Shown here piece after piece: positions 55,601 to 63,914 of a DNA stretch of 64,000 bases. The notes below the pieces were generated by a model. That model was given only the letters and a program-made list of their open reading frames with translations, ran no database searches and was not told the origin of the DNA. Source of the DNA: Adiantum capillus-veneris (Eukaryota; Streptophyta; Polypodiopsida; Polypodiales; Pteridaceae). The stretch spans positions 130,088,574 through 130,152,573 of the forward strand of contig CM043962.1 of the NCBI GenBank assembly GCA_014529385.2, written 5' to 3'. The first letter of the stretch is position 1; every line of letters begins with the position of its first letter. Position numbers and translations under genes: made by a program.

Positions 55601-55866
55601 GGTGGATGACATACCCAAACGCGGAATTGGAAAAGCAGAGACTTGAAATGTGCCAGAGAATGATCGAGACTGCACAAGCCTTATTAGAACCACCAAAAGA
55701 AACAATGAATTGTGGAAAGGAAAACCCAATTCAGCAAGAGACTATCGTTTTACGAGTAGCTGAAAAGACTCCCAGTGCACAAAAGCCTGAAAATACACAA
55801 AAGGATGACCGCATAGTATTGAACACAACCGATCAGGAGATAGAGAGTTTTCATCCAGTCATATAG
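52621..55866 (+). CDS. Element E gag polyprotein
   Basis: 1081 codons. Residues about 80-260 form an unrecognised globular region (KLLFIKYQYDNEQGAKIY, DNIYVGLYKYNNGEQDLYY, YVFTYTEGSEVKIAAYDKYG) absent from H2. A retrotransposon gag domain lies at about 430-560 (FGLTLEGTALTWFQPMNIGG, KEASLRFKQYIERC, TREALYLVDNC). Two knuckles with the shortened spacing C-x2-C-x3-H-x4-C lie at C798/C801/H805/C810 and C822/C825/H829/C834. A Lys/Glu-rich probable coiled-coil (about 905-950) follows. It ends at TAG 55864-55866; the next ORF continues in the same frame. It packages the element RNA. The start is the first Met, MNLRSGRN, in a basic context. Confidence 0.88.
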   Translation: MMNLRSGRNLRNNQPKQGEPASAISTEGSVNQSWVQPLEPIFEGSVSDTSSERSYEIFTENLEHLNLNNRENMAAGSSNPSATMKLLFIKYQYDNEQGAKIYKDGMDRYCVKIEDRPSEFKDLVPVSYSGDRYLDDEGTMYLVVLNPNIVDKWGLMGTKAKIDEELEEKAPIMNFPNARLRRENETTRINTDNIYVGLYKYNNGEQDLYYRCEEPYTRELTDQKRLYVFTYTEGSEVKIAAYDKYGRQYSTMSKKELEGYTYFGGPLHQYYVTSSSHRPAPTNGVQNSMTTGGQRTQVADSFSQPWDSKLGPMGSLHSRESMETNRGSAVPIPTYTTPGPRFEAEPSHLPPSSRLRAEEPTRVTHEVHGARESFSRDTGAIRLVADHRRMRPSQVAKCMPKKYGGSGDPYAHVSLFKQVLRAEQITDFHTQYEGFGLTLEGTALTWFQPMNIGGFHDIDHLLREFAEEFSKRGIKHNTVSQIYAFKQREHEKVKEASLRFKQYIERCPVGERPQDDRLSVLFIEGLRNDTLKKELHLKACTSFEQVTREALYLVDNCTVYGEVSADTDFASSSSSSVASETTTKKNVQTTTMPNVEQMIEDALKRMAPYQKPLPKPLRWCAIEQKWTNHPTEECYYNKGYVRERQYAPPAQLAPPQIHPVPRYPTGNVPGPMGIERPQPVLGQQPPLPGARPVGIRYAPTLENQEEQALGPVQTYYEESGAHMSPTVYYPPEEPKQPEPWGMMGNVGIPTITSASDEERYNLDARTLMFIAHGGLTGQRPSYPQRTNQMGPRPALGPCYKCGGDHLMNVCPHTEIIRINVYCTKCGVTHFIEDCSKNPNKVQKTTLNMLETIPTSSGSENETLIPTQVVTRAQAKKTTREPENGKLATEVVSQGPRSQKNTWKARKARMKLRKEREDAILAEELKQTKARLEKLESQNGKREMSPERTKQKSIKETTSLSSGGSVLVDKVHEPLDALMRAYETRLRNNQTQEQRWMTYPNAELEKQRLEMCQRMIETAQALLEPPKETMNCGKENPIQQETIVLRVAEKTPSAQKPENTQKDDRIVLNTTDQEIESFHPVI

Positions 55867-55911
55867 AGGATTTACGGAAAAGATGAGGATTACAATGAAT
55901 TTTGGAAACAA

Positions 55912-58900
55912 GTGAGAGAGGCAAACTTTGCAAACGAGCTAAGTTGCCAAGCTAATCAGACAAATTGGGAAAAGGACATCAGGAATCCTCCCATAGTGGA
56001 ATTTGAGGCAGGATCTCAAGTGGACTTGGATCTGCAATCTTACTGGGAAGATGGGGGCTCTATTAGAACAATGGAGAGCAAACCTCATTCACTGAAAACC
56101 TTACCTTCATACTTAGGAGAGTATGAAGCAAAATCCGAGATTAGAGCACTTCCCTCACGAAAAATCTCATCAGAAAAAGTCATGGACTCGCAAGGATTGA
56201 TAGAGATTTTGTCAACACCAGTGACATGCACTATCACTCTAGCTGAGCTTTTGAGGCTAAGACCACATATGTGGACCACTGTAGGAAAATGCTTGGAGAA
56301 ATTTGGGATAAAAGATCCAACATCGAGATTGCAAGAGAGCATAGAGGAGCTGAGCAAGCCACAAAAGAACGCTAAGCCTGTACCCTTAAACAAGGTCGGA
56401 GAGTATTGCGAAGGTGAAGAGGGGAATACAACCTTACCAGTTGAATTCCAAGGAGTGAAGACGATGGCAATACTAGACAGCGGAGCTGGGGTAGCCATAG
56501 CTACAAAAGAAATCTGGAAAAAATGGGGGAAACCAGCAATAAGGAAGACTAGGTTGAAACTCCAATTAGCAGATGGACACATGGAGAAACCTATGGGGTT
56601 ATTGGAGAAAGTTGTAGTGACTTCTTGCGGCATTGAATACGAACATACTTTTGCTATTGTCGATTTTGGCAAGGAGAATAACTATGATATCATACTGGGA
56701 AGACCATTCATGAGACAATTGAAAATGGTCCAAGATTGGGGCTACGATCACATATACTTGAGAAATATGGAAACCACTACCCGGGTGAACCTGAAAGACC
56801 ATAGCTACAAAGATGTGAACCGAACACCAGTGGAGGAGTTTGATTCAGCTACTTTGGCGGGATCCGAATTTCCAGCTTGGTTAGGTAAACCCAAGGAGTT
56901 ATGGATGTGTGGAGCTTCGAAATGTGGAAGTCTGAAACGAGAAGAATGTGTTTTAGAAAGGGCTATCGAAGACAAAACTTATGTAGGAGAACCCTTTTCA
57001 GAGGATACGTTTGAACCATTAGAGTGGACACACATTCTAGCAACCCTAGATGTTTGTGCAATTCCGGATGGTCCCACAACGAAATTTTGCGACAAGGACG
57101 GGTACGACGTGGTTCCGTATTTCATGTTGAGAACTGTGCTAAAAAAAGAAACAGAAAAGAACGATACACTGGAAAAGGAAGATGAAGAAGAGGTGTTTCA
57201 CGACATTCCCGATCATCCAGAGTGGGGAAATGAAGCAGACAACGAGTCAACGGACAATTCAAGCGGAAACGAAGAACCTATAATGGATGTCCGATTTTAT
57301 GATTTTCCGAACCAAACTAAACAACGCCAGAAACACTATAGAGCAAAGAAGAAAACAAAAGGGGTTAGAACCAATCCGATACCTAGAATAAGAGGAAAAA
57401 ATCAATTCCTAATGCTAGTAAAGGCTGAAGATTGTGTTAAGGATAAGATTTCTGGAAGAATGAGAGGCAGTGATCAAAAGAGCTTACGAAAAGACAAAAG
57501 AGGCTCAAGAAATCAAGTTCAAAAGAATGGAACGAAAACTGAAACAGAAACATCGGAAAAGAACAAGCGCAACAGAGAACACACGGAGTCCAAGCTAGAA
57601 CGTAGAAACAAGTACAGAGAGCTCAAGAAAACTCTGAAAGAAGTTTGGACAATAGAAATTGTGAGTGATCGAGGCACACATTTCATAAATGAAGTGATAG
57701 AGATCCTTCTAGATGAATTCATGGTAATCCATAGGAAATCAGCCCCGTATCATCCACAAGCAAACGGACAAGCTGAAGCAACAAACAAAACCATATGCAC
57801 GGTCCTTACGAAGATTGTATCTGAGTCGAGAACTGACTGGGACCAAAAGTTGCATTCAACATTATGGGCATATAGGGTGGCGTATAAAACATCCATAGGA
57901 ACGACCCCATATAACATGGTTTTTGGGCTAAATGCTATCTTACCAATAGAATTCTTGATTTCAACCTTAAGGGTGGCTAAGGATCTAGAGTGGACAGGGC
58001 ACGAGCTCTCTGATAGAATAGATGACCTGGAAAAGCTAGATGAGCTTCGCCTAAAAGCAGTAGCTTCCATCTACGCTCAAAAAAGGCGACAAAAGGAATT
58101 TTTTGATAAGCATGTGCGGACTAAAGAGTTTAAAGTTGGGGACTATGTCCTAGTTTACACTCTGAAACAGCATGCTAAGAAGCTTAAAAAGCGAGGGATG
58201 GGACCTCTGGTGATTAAAGATCTATCACCAGGTGGAGCCGTCAAGCTTGCTACATTAGACGGAGAAGAAATGCCCAATTGGATTAGTGGATGCAGAGTGA
58301 AAAAGTATCTGTTGCCGCTAACACAAGACATGCTTCTCAAAATACATCAAGAAAAGCTGCGTGTCCAGAAAAAGAAAAAGATTGAGGAGGAAGCGCAAGC
58401 CGAGGCGAAGGAAAGAATGGAGAAAAGAAGACTACTGCGTCAGAAACAGCGCAATGAAGGAGCAATACGAATAAACGCAGCCAGTATAACAGAAATGGAT
58501 AATGACAAAGAAGAACCCATCGTTGAATGCAAAGTAGGAACCAACCAAATCAAAGCCAGAGCACTATTGGATTCAGGAGCTCAAGCTAACCTACTTTCAC
58601 TCAGTTTGTATAGACAATTGACAAAGGACACTAAACTACAAACTGCCAAGCAAGAGTTAAAAAGTTACTCTGAGAATTCAATCAAAACTGTCGGATGCAC
58701 AGTATTACATATACAGATTAACCAATATGTGTATCCTCATATGTTTTACGTGGTTGAAGACCAAGCTACACAACATCCATTATTGCTAGGACAACCATGG
58801 CAGAAGAAATACAATGCAATGATTGACTGGAGTTCTAATTCAGTGCTTATCAAATACGAAGGTGAAAGTCAATCAGTTAAGTTCACCAAAGGAGCAGAGC

Positions 58901-59589
58901 CAACTCCAAAGGAAGAATCCACGGACAAGGGCAAACAACAAACAGAGGAAAAGAAGAAGCAATGGCAACCAAAAGTTTCTATACAACCGGAGTACTCATC
59001 GACGAGGAATTCTCAACAGTGGATAAGGAAGACAAGCAATAATATAACAGCTCAAACTTGGGATAAAACGGAGTCAACATTGGTATGGAGACCAAAAAAG
59101 GTGGTGCCAGAAAAAACAAACAGAGTCTTCAATACCAGACAACAGAGTGATCCCCGACAATCAAGGACAGTGAAACAGATCTGGATTCCAAAGAAGGTCA
59201 TGACGGCACAAAGCTATAGCAAGCAAATTTGGATCCCAAAGATTTGTAAACAGGAACTCCCTTCAATACAATCAACGGAAACTCCTAGGTATTTCAAGGC
59301 GAGGAAATCAACACACAGAACAAAGCAGGTTTGGGTCGCAAAGAGTTTGTGGCAAGCACAAGCAAAGCGGAAGCAGATTTGGATAGTAAAAAAAGACAAC
59401 ACGGTAACGCAGAATCCATCTACTGATTCTACTACCGAAGTGCCAAAACCAACCCAAAACCCGACCACCAATCCTTCAATCAAACAAAGAGCAGCTTTAT
59501 TGGAAAGACTGTTGTATCATCGCTCTACAATTGCATTGGGAACTGATGACCAAAACAACTACAATGCTTCACCCACAGACACTTCATAG
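55912..59589 (+). CDS. Element E second ORF: protease, half integrase, second protease, W-x-P-K repeats
   Basis: 1225 codons, in frame with gag beyond one TAG. The first protease has AILDSGAGVAIAT (Asp at residue 189) and IILGRPFMRQLKMVQDWGYD. A Cys-rich module follows (about 330-404: ELWMCGASKCGSLKREEC, ILATLDVCA, TTKFCD, YDVVPYF). A charged linker leads to an integrase C-terminal half: VSDRGTHFINEV (second catalytic Asp, residue 586) and NGQAEATNK (catalytic Glu, residue 622, 35 residues between), then GTTPYNMVFGLNAILPIEF and VGDYVLVY. The zinc region and first Asp are missing. A second retropepsin-like region has ALLDSGAQANLLSLSLYRQL (Asp 887) and HPLLLGQPWQKKYNAMIDW. The tail repeats LVWRPKK, QIWIPKK, QIWIPK, QVWVAK, QIWIVKK. 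There is no RT or RNase H anywhere, so the element cannot copy itself alone. Confidence 0.88.
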   Translation: MREANFANELSCQANQTNWEKDIRNPPIVEFEAGSQVDLDLQSYWEDGGSIRTMESKPHSLKTLPSYLGEYEAKSEIRALPSRKISSEKVMDSQGLIEILSTPVTCTITLAELLRLRPHMWTTVGKCLEKFGIKDPTSRLQESIEELSKPQKNAKPVPLNKVGEYCEGEEGNTTLPVEFQGVKTMAILDSGAGVAIATKEIWKKWGKPAIRKTRLKLQLADGHMEKPMGLLEKVVVTSCGIEYEHTFAIVDFGKENNYDIILGRPFMRQLKMVQDWGYDHIYLRNMETTTRVNLKDHSYKDVNRTPVEEFDSATLAGSEFPAWLGKPKELWMCGASKCGSLKREECVLERAIEDKTYVGEPFSEDTFEPLEWTHILATLDVCAIPDGPTTKFCDKDGYDVVPYFMLRTVLKKETEKNDTLEKEDEEEVFHDIPDHPEWGNEADNESTDNSSGNEEPIMDVRFYDFPNQTKQRQKHYRAKKKTKGVRTNPIPRIRGKNQFLMLVKAEDCVKDKISGRMRGSDQKSLRKDKRGSRNQVQKNGTKTETETSEKNKRNREHTESKLERRNKYRELKKTLKEVWTIEIVSDRGTHFINEVIEILLDEFMVIHRKSAPYHPQANGQAEATNKTICTVLTKIVSESRTDWDQKLHSTLWAYRVAYKTSIGTTPYNMVFGLNAILPIEFLISTLRVAKDLEWTGHELSDRIDDLEKLDELRLKAVASIYAQKRRQKEFFDKHVRTKEFKVGDYVLVYTLKQHAKKLKKRGMGPLVIKDLSPGGAVKLATLDGEEMPNWISGCRVKKYLLPLTQDMLLKIHQEKLRVQKKKKIEEEAQAEAKERMEKRRLLRQKQRNEGAIRINAASITEMDNDKEEPIVECKVGTNQIKARALLDSGAQANLLSLSLYRQLTKDTKLQTAKQELKSYSENSIKTVGCTVLHIQINQYVYPHMFYVVEDQATQHPLLLGQPWQKKYNAMIDWSSNSVLIKYEGESQSVKFTKGAEPTPKEESTDKGKQQTEEKKKQWQPKVSIQPEYSSTRNSQQWIRKTSNNITAQTWDKTESTLVWRPKKVVPEKTNRVFNTRQQSDPRQSRTVKQIWIPKKVMTAQSYSKQIWIPKICKQELPSIQSTETPRYFKARKSTHRTKQVWVAKSLWQAQAKRKQIWIVKKDNTVTQNPSTDSTTEVPKPTQNPTTNPSIKQRAALLERLLYHRSTIALGTDDQNNYNASPTDTS

Positions 59590-61228
59590 TCGTCCGGGAG
59601 GACTCAGACTAGGAGGGGGGGAGGTATACAGGAGCTACAAAGCAGCTACAAGCGGAAAAAACAAAGAAAAACAAAAATTATATTACAAGGGCAGTGTCTT
59701 ACATGATTTTGCAATTTTTTATGTTTGATTGCGGATATTGATAATATTTATGCCCTTATATACCTTGTTTTGCAACAAGAAGAGATCAAATGATGAATTT
59801 GGGTCTCTAGATGTGTAAATATCACTAAATAAGAGTGTTTTTGGAGCTAAAAAGTGGAAAAAGTGGTAATCCAAGTCCAAAAATCACAAAGAAGTGTATA
59901 TTCATATACACAGGGTTACCAACTATTTATCGTGTATGTTTGGAATTTTTTGGCTTCAATTTGCTATTTTCCTTTATTTTTTATGATTTTCTTAATAAAA
60001 GTAAAAGAAAAATAAAAAAAAGCAGGTGAAATGAGATCGGAAAAAAGAAAATAATAGACGGTGATGATCCTCATGACAAGGGAAACCCAGGATAAAAATT
60101 GGGTACAATTCTGAAAAAAGTTGCGGAAAGCCCGAAATGACAGAATTTTGGCAAAGTGGACAGATTACTCAGAAACAGGTCCAACGGAATCCAAATTGAG
60201 AAATTTCAAATCCTAAAGTGCATTTCACGACGAGATAGGAGCACATGTCAACTTTGGTAACAAGTGATCCGGGAAGCCCGAAGTTAAGTATTTTTCACTT
60301 CACTATCAAGCTCATTTCCACTATTACCTTCTTGGAGAGAGCAAAGAGCACACAGGAGCATCCGACCTTCTACCGCCTTCTACGACTGTTACGAGAGCTC
60401 AGAGGACACCAGACATGAGAGGTAGACTCATTGCCATAAGCTTTTGATGCTTATCGTTAACTTTTGTCGCGAAAACTCACCAAAACCAAGAAACAAGAGC
60501 AGACGGGGAATGGGGAGGAACGCTAGGTAGGGGCACAACCGCCTAACCAAACCTTGCAAGAACTTAGAGGTGGGTTACCTTAGTATAGGAGATGAGTTTC
60601 TAACACTCAAAGCTCGAGAAAGAACGACTGAAAAAACCCTAGGTCAACAGAGCCTGCAAGAGGCAAACAGAAAAAAGTTGTCGAAACGACACAAAACTTC
60701 TCAAGAAGCTTAACAACATCGAGGGCAATGCAACCATGGCGTATCTCCGGGTTTGGATCACCAAAAGTAGGTCGGAACAACCGATTCGGCTATGGACACA
60801 CAAAGCGTCATTTTGGCATAACGGCTAAAATTGACGACCAAATGACATGAAACTTCACAAGCAGCTTCAACTATACATGGATGACTTATGTTTGCAAGCA
60901 AAACCCAAAAGAAAGCTGATTCACTTACCGATGGTGAAAAAGACTCTTTCGAGCAACCAAATGGATAAAGATGGAGAACGGGGAGCCAAAGTCAAGTCCA
61001 ACCAACTGGATGGCTTCGCAACATATCCAATGAGCTAGAAATGCAACTCTCAAGAAGAAAAGTTGAAGAAATTCAACTCCAAGGCAAAAAGACGACTTCG
61101 AAGACTGAAATGCCTATAAGGGGGCTTTTTAGCTAAACTGATGACTTTTTAAGTTGAAAACTAGTTAGCAGGGCTTAGGGCACTAGCACAAAGCATTCTT
61201 TGCACAAAAAGACCAACATTTCAAGAAA
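59590..61228 (+). other. E non-coding region after second ORF
   Basis: A purine tract (59611-59623) follows the stop, as in H1 and H2, and a stretch resembling the H sequence AGGGCAATGTTTTG ... GAATTTTTGC appears at about 59690-59725. Beyond that I recognise no domain, no DEAD-box fragment and no LTR. A TACCGCCTTCTACGACTGTTACGAGAGCTC segment at 60371-60400 recalls promoter-leader sequence but has no match in the window. Confidence 0.5.
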
Positions 61229-62239
61229 AGACATCATACGCGTATGATGTCTCACAGCATGATTTTCACATTCATTTCAACATTTGAGTGCATAGCCTCA
61301 TTCCACATGTTAATCACATCCTATGAACCAAGTATCATGAGAATTGGAGTTAGAAAACCCAAGGAAAACCAAAAAGACGCAAAGAAGGCCATAAAATTGA
61401 TTTTTGGTCCTAATTTTGTCAAAATAACTCCAAACTCATTGAAACTTTGTAGGATTGTTGATTAACACATCTACAAGCTATCTGGAACCAAAAAGCACCA
61501 TTTTGACACAAAAGACATCATACGCGTATAATGTCTATTTGCACTTACAGAGCCAAAAATGCTCATTTGTCATCATACATCCATTATATATATCTAATAC
61601 ATGCTACATATGAAGTTTGGAACCATTTGGTCAAGTGGATCACCCCATTAGCCCAATTAAGAGAAAATCCTTCATACAAAGCCTATTTTTGTCCCAAATC
61701 CAACATATTCAAGTCCAAACCAAGATTTGAGTATAAACAGTCCTTCACTAGCACATGGAGAGTCCACAGAACCAATCCCATAAAAAATTGATGAAAAAGA
61801 CATCATACGCGTATGATGTCTCCAGAGCCATTTTTAGCCCAAAATCTATCCAAACTTCATAAATCCACTGAATAAGCCTATCTAAAGCCAAAACCAAGCT
61901 TATAGAGAAAATTGGTCCAAAAATGCACTAATAGACATCATACGCGTATGATGTCTCACTATGTGATTTTGGCACCTCAGGGCTTCAACCACCAAACAGA
62001 AGTGTTCTACATGCCATTTGAAGGTGATCCACCAAGTTTTACCCAATTTGGATCATAAAATCCATTTCCCTTTCAAAATTTTGCCAAGAGCCTGAACTGG
62101 ACTAAACTGGCCAAAACTTGACCAAATGGGATCCAAACTCAAATCCAAGCATATGACACTCATGTATACACTATCACCTACAAGCACAACCAATATGAAG
62201 TCATTCTGACACAAAAGACATCATACGCGTATGATGTCT
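61229..62239 (+). promoter_or_regulatory. Cluster 2 of the 24-bp palindrome (five copies)
   Basis: Copies at 61229-61252, 61513-61536, 61798-61821, 61933-61956 and 62216-62239, separated by 284, 285, 135 and 283 bp. Four are perfect palindromes; the one at 61513 has the same TATAATG variant as three copies of cluster 1. The sequence between copies is only weakly similar to that in cluster 1 (for example AACCCAAGGAAAACCAAAAAGACGC against AACCCAAAAAGACAAG), so the palindromes are far better conserved than their surroundings. The cluster ends about 165 bp before the ORF at 62406. Confidence 0.8.
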
Positions 62240-62405
62240 CAAGCATGTTTTTGAGCCGAGTTTGCATATGTTTTCACCTACATTGCATCCTTAGGCCCTG
62301 AATAGCTCATGTTTCAATTTTCAAGTCATTTGAATAGTTAAAAGCTTCATTTCGGCTTTCAGTACTAAAAAGACGCTAACTTCTGAAATTGGAGTTACAG
62401 GATCC

Positions 62406-63914
62406 ATGGATTCCGCTAAGTCATCGGCAACTAAGAGAAAAAGACCAACCATCAAGGATGCTCTTGCAGAGGCAGAACCTTTTGATATTCCAACAGAAAC
62501 CCTCAAGCCAACCAAGACTTGGGTGGAGGAAGCAGTACTAGAAAAAGAGGGAATAAAGATCTACCAGGGGACTTTCAGAGATCCTCAAGGGCAATCGGTC
62601 GATGTACCTATGATCCCACGAGAATTAGTGGATTATAGCAGATCAGAGAACATAAGCAAATACTTGGAAAAGGCTGACTTACACAGGTTCTTCACCTCGA
62701 GACCATCAGGTGTAGACACAAGAAGAGTGTATGAGTTGGCAACATCCATTCAGAAGGATGGGAAAGCCACGTTGACAGCCATGGATGGAGAAACAGTTGA
62801 AGTACAGATCACTCCACAGCTCATTGCAGATGCATTGAAGCTGCACAACAAAGGGAGTTCTGTCAGAGAAAGAAGGGAGGCCATAGAGGTCTATGGATCA
62901 AAGAAACAAAATACAACCTACGGAGATATGGCAGATCAACCAGCGGCAACCCTTTGCCGATTATACAACCAGTTTTTCCATGTGTGCAGCAAAAGACCGC
63001 AGAAGTATACTACACCACCCCATGCCATTGCGACAACCATCACATGGGCACTGAAGAGCAACGTGCCAAAAGAGGTGAATTATGCTCAATACATCCACGA
63101 GCAAGTAATCACCATGCACAACCAGAAACCAAAGTACATAGGAGGAGGAGAAATCCTAACAAGAATCGCTTATGAAGCTATTGGAGCTAGGGATCAAGGG
63201 CCACAAATTCCCTCCCAGAATGAGTGGCTTAGAGAAGCCGATGAGGAGGAAGAACAGCAAGAAGTGTCCAAGAGGGCGTCCACAAGAGCACACCGAAAAC
63301 TAGAAATAGTTTCAGAACCTGAGGAGGCTGTGGACGAGCCGCTCAAGAAGAAAGCGAAGAAGAAGGCCGATCCCAAGCAAACCAAAAGTCAAAAAGCCGC
63401 AAGAATGGAAAGGCTGGTGGAGCAGTTTAGAGCGGAAAGAGCTCTAAAGGGGGACTTCGAAGAAATGTGGGTGCCAGACCCCAGTAAAGTCGGAACCAGC
63501 TCAGCCAGGCCACATGTTGATCAATATGATCAATACATTAGAGCTTATGAGGAGTCGGAGGCCATACTGGAGCAGCAACCTGTCGAGCCTTATACTGAAG
63601 AGGAGGTGCAGCTTTTAAAAGCTGAGCTGCAAAAGGACGACAAGGGGAAGAAAAAAATAGATGAGTCTACTGATCCTCAAGAGAAAGACGGGCAAGCAAA
63701 CAAAGGGAAAGCCAAGATGACTGAGGACAATCAGCCCTCTTTTACTGTTGTACCAAGCCCGAAGAAGATGGAAATTATTGTGGAGGAAACCACAATAGAA
63801 ATAGAAACAGAAGTTATGGAAAAGACGAAGGCTCCAGGACCAAATAGAAAAGTCAACAGAGGAAAGTGCCAAGGCGGAAATGGAATGGGAAAGGAGACTC
63901 CTCATTTCCATTAG
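62406..63914 (+). CDS. Third ORF of element E (unknown function)
   Basis: 502 codons from MDSAKSSATKRKRPTIKDAL. There is a basic cluster near the start (KRKRP), a globular middle (YELATSIQKDGKATLTAMDG, VQITPQLIADALKLHNKG, LCRLYNQFFHVCSKRPQ), a Lys-rich segment near residues 315-335 (KKKAKKKADPKQTK) and an acidic, Glu/Lys-rich C-terminal half with likely coiled-coil. No enzyme motif is recognised; some plant Athila/Tat-type elements encode poorly characterised extra proteins of this look. It follows palindrome cluster 2 just as gag follows cluster 1, and no LTR separates it from the E second ORF, so it probably belongs to E. It could also be the first ORF of another element whose LTR I failed to see. 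Confidence 0.6.
   Translation: MDSAKSSATKRKRPTIKDALAEAEPFDIPTETLKPTKTWVEEAVLEKEGIKIYQGTFRDPQGQSVDVPMIPRELVDYSRSENISKYLEKADLHRFFTSRPSGVDTRRVYELATSIQKDGKATLTAMDGETVEVQITPQLIADALKLHNKGSSVRERREAIEVYGSKKQNTTYGDMADQPAATLCRLYNQFFHVCSKRPQKYTTPPHAIATTITWALKSNVPKEVNYAQYIHEQVITMHNQKPKYIGGGEILTRIAYEAIGARDQGPQIPSQNEWLREADEEEEQQEVSKRASTRAHRKLEIVSEPEEAVDEPLKKKAKKKADPKQTKSQKAARMERLVEQFRAERALKGDFEEMWVPDPSKVGTSSARPHVDQYDQYIRAYEESEAILEQQPVEPYTEEEVQLLKAELQKDDKGKKKIDESTDPQEKDGQANKGKAKMTEDNQPSFTVVPSPKKMEIIVEETTIEIETEVMEKTKAPGPNRKVNRGKCQGGNGMGKETPHFH

Noticed and set aside
51735-62239. CRISPR-like array (short repeats with spacing)
   Set aside because: The repeats are palindromic, spacers are 100-260 bp and partly homologous, no cas genes occur, and the context is a plant retroelement.
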